From a virus, in IMG/VR virus record IMGVR_UViG_3300021438_000016, positions 1-61,337 of that record: a stretch of DNA of 61,337 bases, one strand, 5' to 3'. Made by a program: the position numbers and the translations under genes. A model generated the notes under the pieces. It was not told the origin of the DNA, did no database searches, and saw nothing but the letters and a program-made list of their open reading frames with translations. Positions 37,426-45,913 of this stretch are shown here, piece after piece (the first letter of the stretch is position 1; every line of letters begins with the position of its first letter).

Positions 37426-37884
37426 TTAATTACCTTTGCCAAAACTCACCTCAGATCGCCGCTCTTTAAAGAGAGGCATCTTTGGATTGTTCTCGCGCAT
37501 GAAGTGGCTATCAATCGAATTCATCTGGCCGTCGGTCTGCTTCTGATAATAAGCATCCCTCTGCTCAACAAATTCTCTGGGTGTCTTGCAAAGCATCAGC
37601 CCGCCGACCACAATATTGTCTTTAAAGCGACCATTGTCGTCGCTGTAGACGTGGACTTCGGGATGGTCTTCCGCACGCACCGGCTCCCAGCCCTCACGGA
37701 GTTTTGCGGAAATATTAGTCGGATCGTTTTGCCCAAGGGTTGAAAGACGAATCCAACGGTAGGCCCAGCCATCTTGCGGCTTTGGGTCAGGAAGCAGTGT
37801 AGGTGGTGCCCACTGTTTTGGACGCTCCGCCATTACGCGGGATTCAGTAGCACGATCTTCACGATTCTGTTGGGTTACTTTCAT
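37426..37884 (-). CDS. Head-region protein of unknown function (152 aa)
   Basis: Polar protein with WAYRWIRLSTLGQNDPTN, LREGWEPVRAEDHPE and VVGGLMLCKTPREFVE. I recall this type between scaffold and capsid genes of aquatic podophages, without known role. It may be a minor head or assembly protein. Confidence 0.6.
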   Translation of the reverse strand: MKVTQQNREDRATESRVMAERPKQWAPPTLLPDPKPQDGWAYRWIRLSTLGQNDPTNISAKLREGWEPVRAEDHPEVHVYSDDNGRFKDNIVVGGLMLCKTPREFVEQRDAYYQKQTDGQMNSIDSHFMRENNPKMPLFKERRSEVSFGKGN

Positions 37885-38853
37885 TTAGGCACGTTCCTTC
37901 CGCATTTCCAGAGCGACTTGCTTGGCATAAAGCTCAAGCGGGATTCCGAGACGCTTCGCCAAGCTGACCTGACTCGACTTCAGCACGATTTTCTTTGGCG
38001 CAGTGCTGCGTGTTGCCGGGGCCACTACGTTCGACCGTCTGGGCTGACTACTGAACTTCTCGGGGAACTTCTCACGCATACGGGCGTCAATGCGCTCGTA
38101 ATATGCGTCAGACTGAGGATTAACCCCTTCCTCTTCGACCAGCTTCTCATGCACTGCGAGAGCGAAGCCAGTCATTTCCCGGTCTTTGTTGAACCAGCTA
38201 TTACGGTCTTTCCACCGCAACGCTTTTTCATCAACTGGGGCCTCCCTCGCAGGAGTTGGAGGCTGTGGTTGACTTTGTACCACATTTTCGCGTTCTTGCA
38301 AAGATTTTTGCCTTGCGGCTTCAATCCGGTCGGCTTTCAACTTTGCATTAGTGAATGCCTCTTGCGCTGTAACTAGCGCATCAGCATCACCGGACTCGTA
38401 TGCAGCTTTGAATTGCGCCTTTGCTTGCGCGAATTCCTGCTCGGCAACCGTCTTTGCCTGATCCAGAATAACCTTGTGGTTATTCCCCATGGAGTTCTTT
38501 AGCTGCTCATTCTCAGCCAGAATCCGCTGCGCTATATTAATAGCCTCTTCCCGCTCGCGGAATGCGGCCTCTTTCTGACGCCGCTCCTCATGACGAGCTT
38601 TGCTCAGATGCGACAGGCGATCACGCAAGCGCGTGTCTTTGTACCGGGATAGCTCCTCGTCGGTGACCTCATCCGGCTCGTCTTCCATCGGCTTGCGCCC
38701 ACGGTCCTCGGCGGGGGTGTCATCGACAACCTCCAGCTTTACCGGCGCTTCATCGTCTTCGATCTCAAACTCGACCTTATCTTCTTTTCCGTCCTTCGCA
38801 TTAATCTCCACCTCATCGGGGAACTTAAAGTCGTCTTTCTCCATATCTGCCAT
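37885..38853 (-). CDS. Putative capsid scaffolding protein (322 aa)
   Basis: The N-terminus is strongly acidic (DDEAPVKLEVVDD), the middle is a long charged helix (RHEERRQKEAAFREREEAI and following), and the C-terminus is basic and mixed (KKIVLKSSQVSLAKRLG). Acidic start, coiled-coil body and position between portal and capsid genes are typical of scaffolds. A GGAG ribosome site lies 7 bases before the ATG. Confidence 0.75.
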   Translation of the reverse strand: MADMEKDDFKFPDEVEINAKDGKEDKVEFEIEDDEAPVKLEVVDDTPAEDRGRKPMEDEPDEVTDEELSRYKDTRLRDRLSHLSKARHEERRQKEAAFREREEAINIAQRILAENEQLKNSMGNNHKVILDQAKTVAEQEFAQAKAQFKAAYESGDADALVTAQEAFTNAKLKADRIEAARQKSLQERENVVQSQPQPPTPAREAPVDEKALRWKDRNSWFNKDREMTGFALAVHEKLVEEEGVNPQSDAYYERIDARMREKFPEKFSSQPRRSNVVAPATRSTAPKKIVLKSSQVSLAKRLGIPLELYAKQVALEMRKERA

Positions 38854-38863
38854 GGGTATCTCC

Positions 38864-39253
38864 TTAGTTCACGCGGCCAATGCCACGGGGATCTTCAACA
38901 ACCGCTTCAATCGAGTCGTCATTAATTAGCCGAAACTCCCGGCCATGGATCTTGAACCGGGTGCCCGTGTTGGCGCGGCACATGACAAAATCACCCTTCT
39001 TACACCACGGACCGGTGGGGAACCGGGTGGTGTCGGAGTACGCCATGTCGCCTAGCTCGACCACGAAAAGGACGTTGGAGAGGAGCTGCTCGTGGTACAC
39101 AACTTGAGAGGGCTTGATAATCCCGCTCTCAAATTCCTCGTCAATGTCAGGCAATGTCACAAGGATCTTATAGCCTTTAGGCTGGGGTAGCTGGGTAGCT
39201 TTCTGTTCTTCGGTCTTATTTAGCAGCAACGATAGATCCACGGCGTCATTCAT
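38864..39253 (-). CDS. Phage GroES-like co-chaperonin (129 aa)
   Basis: The core KGYKILVTLPDIDEEFESG followed by IIKP, VVELGDMAYSD, GPWCKKGDFVMCRANTG and IHGREFRLINDDSI follows the GroES 10-kDa beta-barrel, with a mobile loop expected around ESGIIKPSQ. It would form a lid for the host GroEL, as T4 gp31 does, to fold the capsid protein. The chosen ATG at 39253 has an AAGGAA ribosome site; a TTG two codons upstream is possible. It sits between portal and scaffold. Confidence 0.82.
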   Translation of the reverse strand: MNDAVDLSLLLNKTEEQKATQLPQPKGYKILVTLPDIDEEFESGIIKPSQVVYHEQLLSNVLFVVELGDMAYSDTTRFPTGPWCKKGDFVMCRANTGTRFKIHGREFRLINDDSIEAVVEDPRGIGRVN

Positions 39254-39443
39254 TCTCAAATTCCTTCATCCGATCAAAAAGTTCCTCAAGGTCTTGATTT
39301 GCTTGGAGTAGACCTTTGATGACTCCAACCGCTTCGCGGTACTCTGCAACGTCTTTAGCGCCACCAGAACTCAGGAAGTCCATGATGACCTCCCTCCTGT
39401 TCTGGTTGCGCTCTTGTAGGTAACGGAACATCCGTTCATCCAT
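39246..39443 (-). CDS. Small helical protein between portal and co-chaperonin (65 aa)
   Basis: A charged, fully helical small protein (MDERMFRYLQERNQNRREV, LLQANQDLEELFDRMKEF). Its neighbours suggest a role in head assembly. The first codon lies next to the portal stop. No family recognised. Confidence 0.6.
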   Translation of the reverse strand: MDERMFRYLQERNQNRREVIMDFLSSGGAKDVAEYREAVGVIKGLLQANQDLEELFDRMKEFENE

Positions 39444-41822
39444 TTATTTCCCCGGTGGTCGTGGTGGTGCAGGTGGTGGACGATTAGCCTGTGCTTTGAC
39501 CTGTGCGGCCCGGATGTGCGCGTCAACCCCGATCCGGTCGCGCTCAAGCTGGAGCTTAGCCGCAGCAATCTGAGCGTCAGTCTGATCTTTCTGGGCCTTG
39601 CGCTGCACGTCTTGGGATTTAATCTGCAACTCTTGCTGCTGCATTTGGATGAGCGGATCTTGTGCCACTTGCTGCGCCTGTTGTTGAGCCGCCTGACCTT
39701 GGTGAATCTGAAGTAGCTGCTGGCTGGCCTGCGCGACCATCCGTGACAACTGAACCTCAACTTCTGGAGGCATCTCAGCATCTGGCGCTGGCATGTGCAC
39801 GCCCATCCGGTCCTCGATCTGTTTGCGGTATGAGAACCCAAGGTGTTCAGCGATGTGTGCTTGCATGGATGCCATCAACATCTGAGCCTGTGGATTCTGG
39901 CCCATCTGCTGCATGATCATCGGGTCGTGCATGAACGCGTTGTGCGCTGCAATATGAGCGTCGTGATCCTGATAGATGAACGCCTTGACGGGCTTACCCT
40001 TGAGCACGGACATATTCTCGCTGATCGGATCACGAGGCTTCTCGTCATCCTCGACCGGAACTAAGTCCTCGCCATTCTTAATACCAAGGATCTCGATCAT
40101 CTGCCGGTGCAGGTTTGGCAGGTTATAGATCTGGGGCGCTGTGCTTGCTAGTTGTATGACCGCCTGATACTGCATGATGCGTTGTGCCATCGTGCTGCTG
40201 TTGGGGTCGGACACGGGGATGATGTCCACCATGTCATAGTCAGACTGCTTGACCTTGCGATCAGACGTGAAGTCTGGCGTGTAGCTATACTCCGGAGGCG
40301 TATAGTCCCGAATGATGTTCTTGAGGAGCTTGAACTCCTCTTTCATCGAGAAATGCACCCGAGCTTGGACCGCAGACATGGTTTTGAGGGTGCGTTCTAA
40401 TAGAGCGAGCGTGGTTCCGACAGGTGCGTTGGCACTCATGTCGGAGATGTTCATATCACTAATAGCACCGAGGCGGCGACCTTCTTCCGTGATTTTGTCC
40501 AGCAGACCAGACAAAACTTGGCTAGGTTCCTTGTACGGCAGCGGCATTACGTTGTCTTTCAACGCCCCGCTAGGAATGTCCACGTCCCTAAACTCTCCGG
40601 GGGAGATGGGCGTGTCGTCGCCTTTGATCCGCAGTCCTCGGGTCTTCAGACCACCCGGCAGGTTGGAGAGAGTACCGGCGTCAACGAGTTGGCGAATTAA
40701 TGAGGTCCCCGCACGGGCGTAGCCCCCGATGATGTGAATAAGGCCCATGCCATACACCCCGAATCCGGGGATGTAGTTGTACTGCGCGAAATGCTGGCGT
40801 TTGAGTCGTTTAGGGTCATCCGGCTCCCAATTGCGTCGAATTGCTAGGACTTTTAGCGTCCCACGCTCGTATGTGATGATGTACGGCAGGGCAATCTCGT
40901 CAGGGTCTTCGTACCCCGGCAAGTTGTAGTCAATATGGACTTCGCACGTCTGATACCGGTCATCGTCGGTAATAGAATAGCCTTGCTCGTCGGCTTTCTT
41001 TTTCTCAATGTCAGTTGCGATATTGACAGGCTCGCCAAGCTCAATATCTCGGTAAAAACCCGCTACTTGGAGTTTGCGAATCTCGTTTTTTGTCTTACGC
41101 ATCATGTGCGTAACACGCTCAGCCGTCTGAATATTAGATGACCCATAGGGCATAATCAGGTCTTCAGCCGAGACGTATAGCGATACTTGGCGGTCTAATG
41201 ACGGATCAAAATAGACCTTTTTGAATGCGGCACCGGCAAGTCCGAGGCTAAACAGCATGCGCTCATGTTCTGAGCGATATTCCGTCATTTTCTCGGTCAA
41301 TTGGTAGTTCATGTCATCCCTGACACGATCTGCCGCTTCTTCCTTAATCTCGTCAATTTCACCAATAATCTGGGTTTTTACCGGCCCTTGAGCCGGAAAA
41401 GTCTCCATAATCGTCTCGGCTTGGAATCTGATAGCCGCTTCGGTCAATACGGTGGAAAATACCCCGCAAGCGCCATCCCACGGCTCGGTGCGCTGCTCAT
41501 ATTTGAGCCCAAGCACTTCCAATCCGCGCACATAGGTGTCCGCCCAGTCTTTGCGACTATTAATATCTGCCGTTACTAACTCGTCAATCTCGTCTGCAAT
41601 GAGGGAAAGCTCGCTTTCCGACATGTTTTCGGCCAAATTTGCGTCAAAATCCTCGTTTTCGGTGTCAATTTCACCTTCTCCGATGATAATTTCGACATCG
41701 GCGTCGTTTTCGTCTTCCAAATCTGGCAGCATAAGCTCAAAACCGGGCGAATCGAGGCTTTCGTCCTCAATTCCAGCCAATCCAGCCCCCAAACCAGTCG
41801 TATTCTCGATATTCACAGCCAT
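39444..41822 (-). CDS. Portal protein, P22 gp1-like (792 aa)
   Basis: An acidic N-terminus precedes WADTYVRGLEVLGLKYEQR, a common portal segment. Later parts contain SLGLAGAAFKKVYFDP, YNLPGYEDPDEIALPY and ISDMNISDMSANAPVGTTL, and a C-terminal Gln-rich coiled coil (about 690-790), as in large P22-like portals with a barrel. The dodecamer forms the DNA gate at one vertex and docks the terminase encoded upstream. Length about 790 fits the family. Confidence 0.88.
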   Translation of the reverse strand: MAVNIENTTGLGAGLAGIEDESLDSPGFELMLPDLEDENDADVEIIIGEGEIDTENEDFDANLAENMSESELSLIADEIDELVTADINSRKDWADTYVRGLEVLGLKYEQRTEPWDGACGVFSTVLTEAAIRFQAETIMETFPAQGPVKTQIIGEIDEIKEEAADRVRDDMNYQLTEKMTEYRSEHERMLFSLGLAGAAFKKVYFDPSLDRQVSLYVSAEDLIMPYGSSNIQTAERVTHMMRKTKNEIRKLQVAGFYRDIELGEPVNIATDIEKKKADEQGYSITDDDRYQTCEVHIDYNLPGYEDPDEIALPYIITYERGTLKVLAIRRNWEPDDPKRLKRQHFAQYNYIPGFGVYGMGLIHIIGGYARAGTSLIRQLVDAGTLSNLPGGLKTRGLRIKGDDTPISPGEFRDVDIPSGALKDNVMPLPYKEPSQVLSGLLDKITEEGRRLGAISDMNISDMSANAPVGTTLALLERTLKTMSAVQARVHFSMKEEFKLLKNIIRDYTPPEYSYTPDFTSDRKVKQSDYDMVDIIPVSDPNSSTMAQRIMQYQAVIQLASTAPQIYNLPNLHRQMIEILGIKNGEDLVPVEDDEKPRDPISENMSVLKGKPVKAFIYQDHDAHIAAHNAFMHDPMIMQQMGQNPQAQMLMASMQAHIAEHLGFSYRKQIEDRMGVHMPAPDAEMPPEVEVQLSRMVAQASQQLLQIHQGQAAQQQAQQVAQDPLIQMQQQELQIKSQDVQRKAQKDQTDAQIAAAKLQLERDRIGVDAHIRAAQVKAQANRPPPAPPRPPGK

Positions 41823-41831
41823 TTTTAGCCT

Positions 41832-43364
41832 TTAGTAGTACGCTAAGCGGCGGCGAGACTTGAAATACTCTTCAGCATCCTTCTCGTCGCTCGGTAATTG
41901 AATAAATCCACCTTGACGGAACCGCATCAGGGCCTGCGTGCAGGAGTCTACCAAGTCGTCGTTTTCCCCAGCAGGGAAAGATGCAAATTCCTCGATAACT
42001 TCCTCAGCAAACCGGGTCTGCGGGGCCCATATTACGCCACTTGCGAACAAATCTGCTATCGAATTGACGCGAGCAATCTTGTCGTTACTCGCCGCCCGTG
42101 AACCTCTTGACGGAGTATACTCCGAAAGCATGACCCCCATGCTACGCAACTCTTGAATCAGAGGGGTTCCTGACGCCTTTGCCTCGATGATGCAGGTGTC
42201 TGGGTTGTACTCTTTATATAGCTCTAGTGCTTTTCGCTTTAAATCGGGAAAGTCTATCCGCGCTTTGAACGCATCAAGCAGGATGAGGTTTGGCATCCTA
42301 TCGCCGTGCTCATTCTCACGATTAAACACGCCCCACGTGGTGCAGGCAGAGTAGTCGGCCCGCTCCTTGGCTGAGAACGCGCAGTCCCACGACTGTATAA
42401 TATAGTCAACATCTGGTGGGTCTTCCTTCTCCCACTCCTTCCACCATTCCCTCTTAATAATAGAGCCCCCGGCACCGGAGGGCTGCTGCATGTACTGCGC
42501 GTCCCACTTGTGGACCGGCAACTCGTCTTTAAGGGCCTGAAGTTCTTTTAGAGACCAGAACTGAGGCCATAAGGGTTTACCCGAGGGCATGATGGCAGGT
42601 AGCTCGATCACCTCCCACTCCTCACCGCCACGGGTGAGCGAACTCTTGATGACCTGCGCCGTGAGGTCGCGCTTAGACCAGCGCGTCATCACTATAATAA
42701 TAGAGCCCCCCGGTTGCAGACGCTGGCGCGGCCCGGACGTGTACCACTCGTACACCCTGTCGTAGACCTCACGGTTGGTCTCCCCTAGGGCAGCTTCCTG
42801 CTCAGAATGGGGGTCATCAATAATAAGCAGATCCGCACCCTTACCGGTGACGGCACCTCCAACCCCGATAGCAAAATAGTCGCCTCCCTTATTGGTGCTC
42901 CACCGCCCAGCAGCCTTGGAATCTGCTTGGAGGGAGACTTCGGGAAAAATAGTCTTGTATGCGTCAGAGTCAACAAGGTTTCGCACCTTGCGACCAAAGC
43001 CGGTGGCTAGCTCCGACGTGTGAGAAGTCTGGATGACTTTTTTCTCTGGATAGCGACCGAGGAACCATGCAGGTAGTAGGAAGGAGGCGAATTCGGATTT
43101 TGTGTGCCGTGGCGGCATGTTGATGATGACCCTCTTGATTTCGCCCTCGGCTACTTTCTCGAATGCATCAGCCATGATCCTGTGATGCTTGCCATGGATA
43201 AACCCCGGCCACATCTCTTGCACAAACGACAAAAAATCTGACTTGCAACCCTCAACCTTGCGGCGACGGTTTAATTCCTGCAACAGGGAAGACGCCTTCT
43301 CCCGAACCTCCGGCGGCATGGCAGCGAGTGCTGCCTGTATTGCAACGGGGTCGAGATTAAGCAC
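41832..43364 (-). CDS. Terminase large subunit (510 aa)
   Basis: A Walker A-like MPPRHTKSE (residues 83-91), Walker B LLIIDDP (179-185), the MTRWSKRDLTA segment and a C-terminal RNase H-like nuclease beginning IQSWDCAFSAKERADYSA identify the packaging motor. It pumps DNA through the portal and cuts it. The start is GTG with no clear ribosome site; the first internal ATG at residue 16 is an alternative. It follows the small terminase candidate by 26 bases. Confidence 0.92.
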   Translation of the reverse strand: MLNLDPVAIQAALAAMPPEVREKASSLLQELNRRRKVEGCKSDFLSFVQEMWPGFIHGKHHRIMADAFEKVAEGEIKRVIINMPPRHTKSEFASFLLPAWFLGRYPEKKVIQTSHTSELATGFGRKVRNLVDSDAYKTIFPEVSLQADSKAAGRWSTNKGGDYFAIGVGGAVTGKGADLLIIDDPHSEQEAALGETNREVYDRVYEWYTSGPRQRLQPGGSIIIVMTRWSKRDLTAQVIKSSLTRGGEEWEVIELPAIMPSGKPLWPQFWSLKELQALKDELPVHKWDAQYMQQPSGAGGSIIKREWWKEWEKEDPPDVDYIIQSWDCAFSAKERADYSACTTWGVFNRENEHGDRMPNLILLDAFKARIDFPDLKRKALELYKEYNPDTCIIEAKASGTPLIQELRSMGVMLSEYTPSRGSRAASNDKIARVNSIADLFASGVIWAPQTRFAEEVIEEFASFPAGENDDLVDSCTQALMRFRQGGFIQLPSDEKDAEEYFKSRRRLAYY

Positions 43365-43390
43365 AGAAGAAAAAAGAAGAAAAATAAAAA

Positions 43391-43873
43391 TTAAGGAGAA
43401 TCAAACGAGTCCTCCTCTTCCGGCTCGCTAATTACAGCGTCCTCAATCTCTTCAACCGGCTGAACCTCCTGCACGTACTTGCTGAAGTACGCCTCAAGCT
43501 CTTTCTCAAGATCCCGAGTGGTCTTGTCCTTAATAGTGATCTCAGTGCGGTCGGCAAACAGTCCGACATCGGCAACTTTACCCAACAACTCCAGCGCCTT
43601 GATCCGGATCTTCACGTCCGGGTCGTCCGTCAACTCCAGCAGTCGGTTGGTTGCGTAATACCGGATCTGGGCGGGGTCGTCCACCACCCGTTTGTCGTAA
43701 GCATTTAGCAGGTTAGAGATCTGGCCCAGTGGCCCACTGGAGATTTTGGTGGGGAGCGCTTGGGGGATTTGAGGCAGTGGTGCCGTAAACCCCGGCTCGA
43801 ACAGACTCTCTTGCGGCGGTGTCTCGCTGCAAGCTGCTTTGGCATTTGCAAAGATTGTGCTGAAATCAGACAA
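43391..43873 (-). CDS. Putative terminase small subunit (160 aa)
   Basis: This is the first gene of the late operon, just before the large terminase. It has a polar start, a helical core (RYYATNRLLELTDDPDVKI, then ALELLGKVADVGLF) and an acidic tail. I recall similar proteins in the small-terminase place, but no helix-turn-helix is clear. The start is TTG without a good ribosome site; a stop lies shortly upstream in frame. Confidence 0.6.
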   Translation of the reverse strand: MSDFSTIFANAKAACSETPPQESLFEPGFTAPLPQIPQALPTKISSGPLGQISNLLNAYDKRVVDDPAQIRYYATNRLLELTDDPDVKIRIKALELLGKVADVGLFADRTEITIKDKTTRDLEKELEAYFSKYVQEVQPVEEIEDAVISEPEEEDSFDSP

Positions 43874-43905
43874 TGTAAAGGGAAGAAGTTATGGCAAAAA
43901 TATAT

Positions 43906-43919
43906 ACCCCCCGGGGGGT
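43906..43919. repeat. 14-base perfect palindrome in late leader
   Basis: ACCCCCCGGGGGGT lies between the predicted late RNA start (about 43922) and the first late gene. It could be a protein site or a short hairpin in the leader, and would be near the 5' end of the RNA. Confidence 0.7.
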
Positions 43920-43928
43920 GTGTTGGAA

Positions 43929-43957
43929 ATGATAAGGGGGTGGGTGTGCAATGTCAA
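43929..43957 (-). promoter_or_regulatory. Late operon promoter
   Basis: On the minus strand TTGACA and TATCAT are separated by 17 bases, matching 11 of 12 sigma70 consensus positions. It points into the terminase genes, about 50 bases from the first start codon, and is the only strong promoter I see for the packaging and head part of the late block. Confidence 0.82.
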
Positions 43958-44081
43958 GAAATAGAGGTGGGGGACGAAAGTTGGGAAGTGAGGGATTGGA
44001 TGTGCAAATTAGTATAGTAGCTGAGCCGCGCTCGCCCGGTACTTATTCGGGCCTCCCCGGGTATAGTGGGGTCCGCCAACC

Positions 44082-44098
44082 CTGTAAAACTTTTACAG
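44082..44098. promoter_or_regulatory. Palindromic repeat copy 1 (GTAAAACTTTTAC)
   Basis: CTGTAAAACTTTTACAG is a 17-base perfect palindrome. It ends 4 bases before the -35 of the first early promoter, a natural place for an operator. Copies of the core recur through the early region. Confidence 0.85.
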
Positions 44099-44102
44099 AG
44101 AC

Positions 44103-44131
44103 TTGACAATGTACAGCGTTTGCCTGATAAT
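44103..44131 (+). promoter_or_regulatory. Early promoter of the 233-residue gene
   Basis: TTGACA and GATAAT are spaced 17 bases (11 of 12 consensus positions). A CCAGC/GCTGG hairpin lies in the leader. The gene start at 44177 is about 40 bases after the predicted RNA start. Confidence 0.82.
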
Positions 44132-44176
44132 TCACTCACTCCAGCGATTTTGCTGGGGCATCAAAAGGAACCTATC

Positions 44177-44878
44177 ATGGCAAAAACGCCAATTCTCGCA
44201 GTTACCCTCAACGCTACTGAGGCCGCTAAACTCACCGAGGCCGTTAAGGCCGATCAGTCCGCCCGTTCGCTGGCTGGGGAAGTCGGGGTTATGTACGTGA
44301 AGCGCACCGGCCACAAGGTCTGGGACTCGTCCCTGCCACTATATGATCACTTCGCCACCGCAGTGTCGGACGTGATCCTCAAGGCCTCGCCCACGTACTC
44401 AAACGTCCGCATGATGACCAAGTATGCCCGGGACTCTGCACAAGCGTGGTTTATCGCGGAGGGTGATGCGGACCTCAAGGCCGCACGTGATGCGGCCGAT
44501 AAGGCCAAACTTGACGCGAAGGCCTTGGACGCAAAGGTCGCGGAGGCCGAGCGTCAAACCAAACGCGAGGACATCACGGTCGCGGAGGTCAAGGTTGCCA
44601 AGGCCGCACTAGCGGAGGCCAAGGCCGAACGCGGGCTGGCAAAGGCCACAGCGTCTCGACTGGCTGGAGAGTACGCCATGGCGTACGAAACCAAGTTTCC
44701 AGCCAAGGTCGTCGTGATGTCCAAACAGGACAAGATCGATAACTTCGTGAAGGCCGTCAAGTCTATCAAGGCCACGTTCGAAGCGCTGGAGGATGCCAGC
44801 GTGGACAAGTACGTGCATGAGGCCACGACGGCCTACCTTGAGAAAATGAAGCGCTGGACGGAAGTTAAGGCCAAGTAA
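44177..44878 (+). CDS. Stand-alone early protein of unknown function (233 aa)
   Basis: The ATG at 44177 has an AAGGAA ribosome site 8 bases upstream, so longer forms starting before the promoter are excluded. Residues 1-105 look globular (AGEVGVMYVKRTGHKVWDSS), 105-165 are an Ala/Lys/Glu coiled coil, and the end is helical. The gene has its own promoter with an upstream palindrome and its own terminator, so it is transcribed alone. This resembles early host-takeover genes in layout only; no family is recognised. Confidence 0.75.
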   Translation: MAKTPILAVTLNATEAAKLTEAVKADQSARSLAGEVGVMYVKRTGHKVWDSSLPLYDHFATAVSDVILKASPTYSNVRMMTKYARDSAQAWFIAEGDADLKAARDAADKAKLDAKALDAKVAEAERQTKREDITVAEVKVAKAALAEAKAERGLAKATASRLAGEYAMAYETKFPAKVVVMSKQDKIDNFVKAVKSIKATFEALEDASVDKYVHEATTAYLEKMKRWTEVKAK

Positions 44879-44892
44879 CCTTCCCCACCCCT

Positions 44893-44925
44893 AAAAACCC
44901 CCGGAGAAATCCGGGGGTTTTTTTT
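44893..44925. terminator. Bidirectional terminator
   Basis: An 8-bp stem CCCCCGGA / TCCGGGGG with a GAAA loop is followed by eight T on + and, on the other strand, by five T. It closes the 233-residue gene on + and the nuclease gene on -. Confidence 0.92.
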
Positions 44926-44975
44926 CGCCCGTGATTCTGGTGAATCACCAGTTCCGCGCTCACTCTCGCGCGCTT

Positions 44976-44992
44976 GCGTAAAAGTTTTACGC
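44976..44992. promoter_or_regulatory. Palindromic repeat copy 2 (GTAAAAGTTTTAC)
   Basis: GCGTAAAAGTTTTACGC is a 17-base perfect palindrome. The TAA stop codon of the minus-strand nuclease gene lies inside it. Confidence 0.85.
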
Positions 44993-45337
44993 GAAGGTCT
45001 CAATGGCTACGGGTGTGATCTTCGCACCGTCTGCGGTGATCTCGTATATGCAGTGGCTAGCGGTGCCCGCGCAGTATATCCACCACACTCGCCTAGCCGC
45101 ACCAGATAGCGGGGCTTCTAAAAGTTTTTTGTAGTGTCGGTATGGCTTCGACGTAGACCCGCTTCGGGTACTTACAAGTTTTACCTGCACTCCGACGGTA
45201 GACTCGCCCTTAGATGCAACGATGTCAAAAACACCTCTGGACTTCGGAGCACGCCACACCGAGTAGCCCATGTCGCGGAAGATTTTAGCAACGATGGCCT
45301 CTCCGCGATTCCCAAGTCTCATTTTATTGGTCTGCAT
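44987..45337 (-). CDS. PD-(D/E)XK nuclease, Holliday-junction-resolvase-like (116 aa)
   Basis: GEAIVAKIFRDMGYSVWRAP, then RGVFDIVASKG and VGVQVKLVST, give E13, D38, Q51 and K53 in the spacing of archaeal-type resolvase and related restriction-fold nucleases. It would cut branched or foreign DNA. It is the only minus-strand gene in the early region and is flanked by the bidirectional terminator. No clear promoter was found for it; it may be transcribed from the gene-free stretch upstream. Confidence 0.7.
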   Translation of the reverse strand: MQTNKMRLGNRGEAIVAKIFRDMGYSVWRAPKSRGVFDIVASKGESTVGVQVKLVSTRSGSTSKPYRHYKKLLEAPLSGAARRVWWIYCAGTASHCIYEITADGAKITPVAIETFA

Positions 45338-45834
45338 TGCTTCGTACCCTACGCTGTCTGCTACGCAACCAGCGTACCTGAAGATGTGCTAGAAGTCAAG
45401 CAAAAATACCCCGTCAGTTGCGTATACCCCCAAAATGCTCTGAAACCCGCACCAGCACTGGGTTTCGCAGGGGGAGGGAGGGAGGGGTGTGTGTTCCAAC
45501 TGTTCTGTATGTTCTATTAATGTTCTATATCTATATCTATATCTATCTAGTATCTACGCGGGTTCTAGCCTTTTGTTCTAGGGTTCGGCTTTTACCCCCC
45601 CAAAACGACGAAAGGGAAAATTGGTCGGAGAAAAACGATCGTGCTAATTTTTTTAGCTTGTTTCTTCATTGTCTAACTTCCGCTTTCCCCAAATGACCAT
45701 TTTTTACCCGAACCTTAGAACCCTAGAACAACTTGACACCGTAAAGCCGCTAACCCGCGCCGTTCCTAGGCCCTCCAAAAAACACCCCCTAACACTTCGA
45801 ACATAGCCAAGAACATAGGGAACACAATTCAGGT
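45338..45834. other. Gene-free stretch with G-quadruplex motif, iterons and inverted repeat; candidate origin
   Basis: About 500 bases hold no credible gene. They contain a run of four G tracts (45470-45487: G5-A-G3-A-G3-A-G4), three TGTTCT copies at 45501, 45510 and 45521, a TATATC tandem array to about 45550, two GTTCTAG copies, and a 14-base inverted repeat (TTGTTCTAGGGTTC at 45573-45586, complement at 45718-45731). An AT-rich hairpin GCTAA-n5-TTAGC lies at 45643-45657. This combination is usual for a replication origin or complex control region; direct proof is lacking. Confidence 0.5.
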
Positions 45835-45863
45835 TTGACTTTTTTACGGAGGCCTGATACACT
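45835..45863 (+). promoter_or_regulatory. Early promoter with extended -10
   Basis: TTGACT and TACACT are spaced 17 bases, and TGA directly before the -10 gives an extended -10. It points to the degenerate HNH gene, with about 45 bases of leader. Confidence 0.72.
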
Positions 45864-45913
45864 AACCCTTCCTTAACCCAGCCGTATCCCAGCGGCGCAT
45901 CGGAGACTGCCAA

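Noticed and set aside
45733-45738. TTGACA as a -35 element
   Set aside because: No -10-like hexamer follows at 16-18 bases; the working promoter appears to be at 45835.
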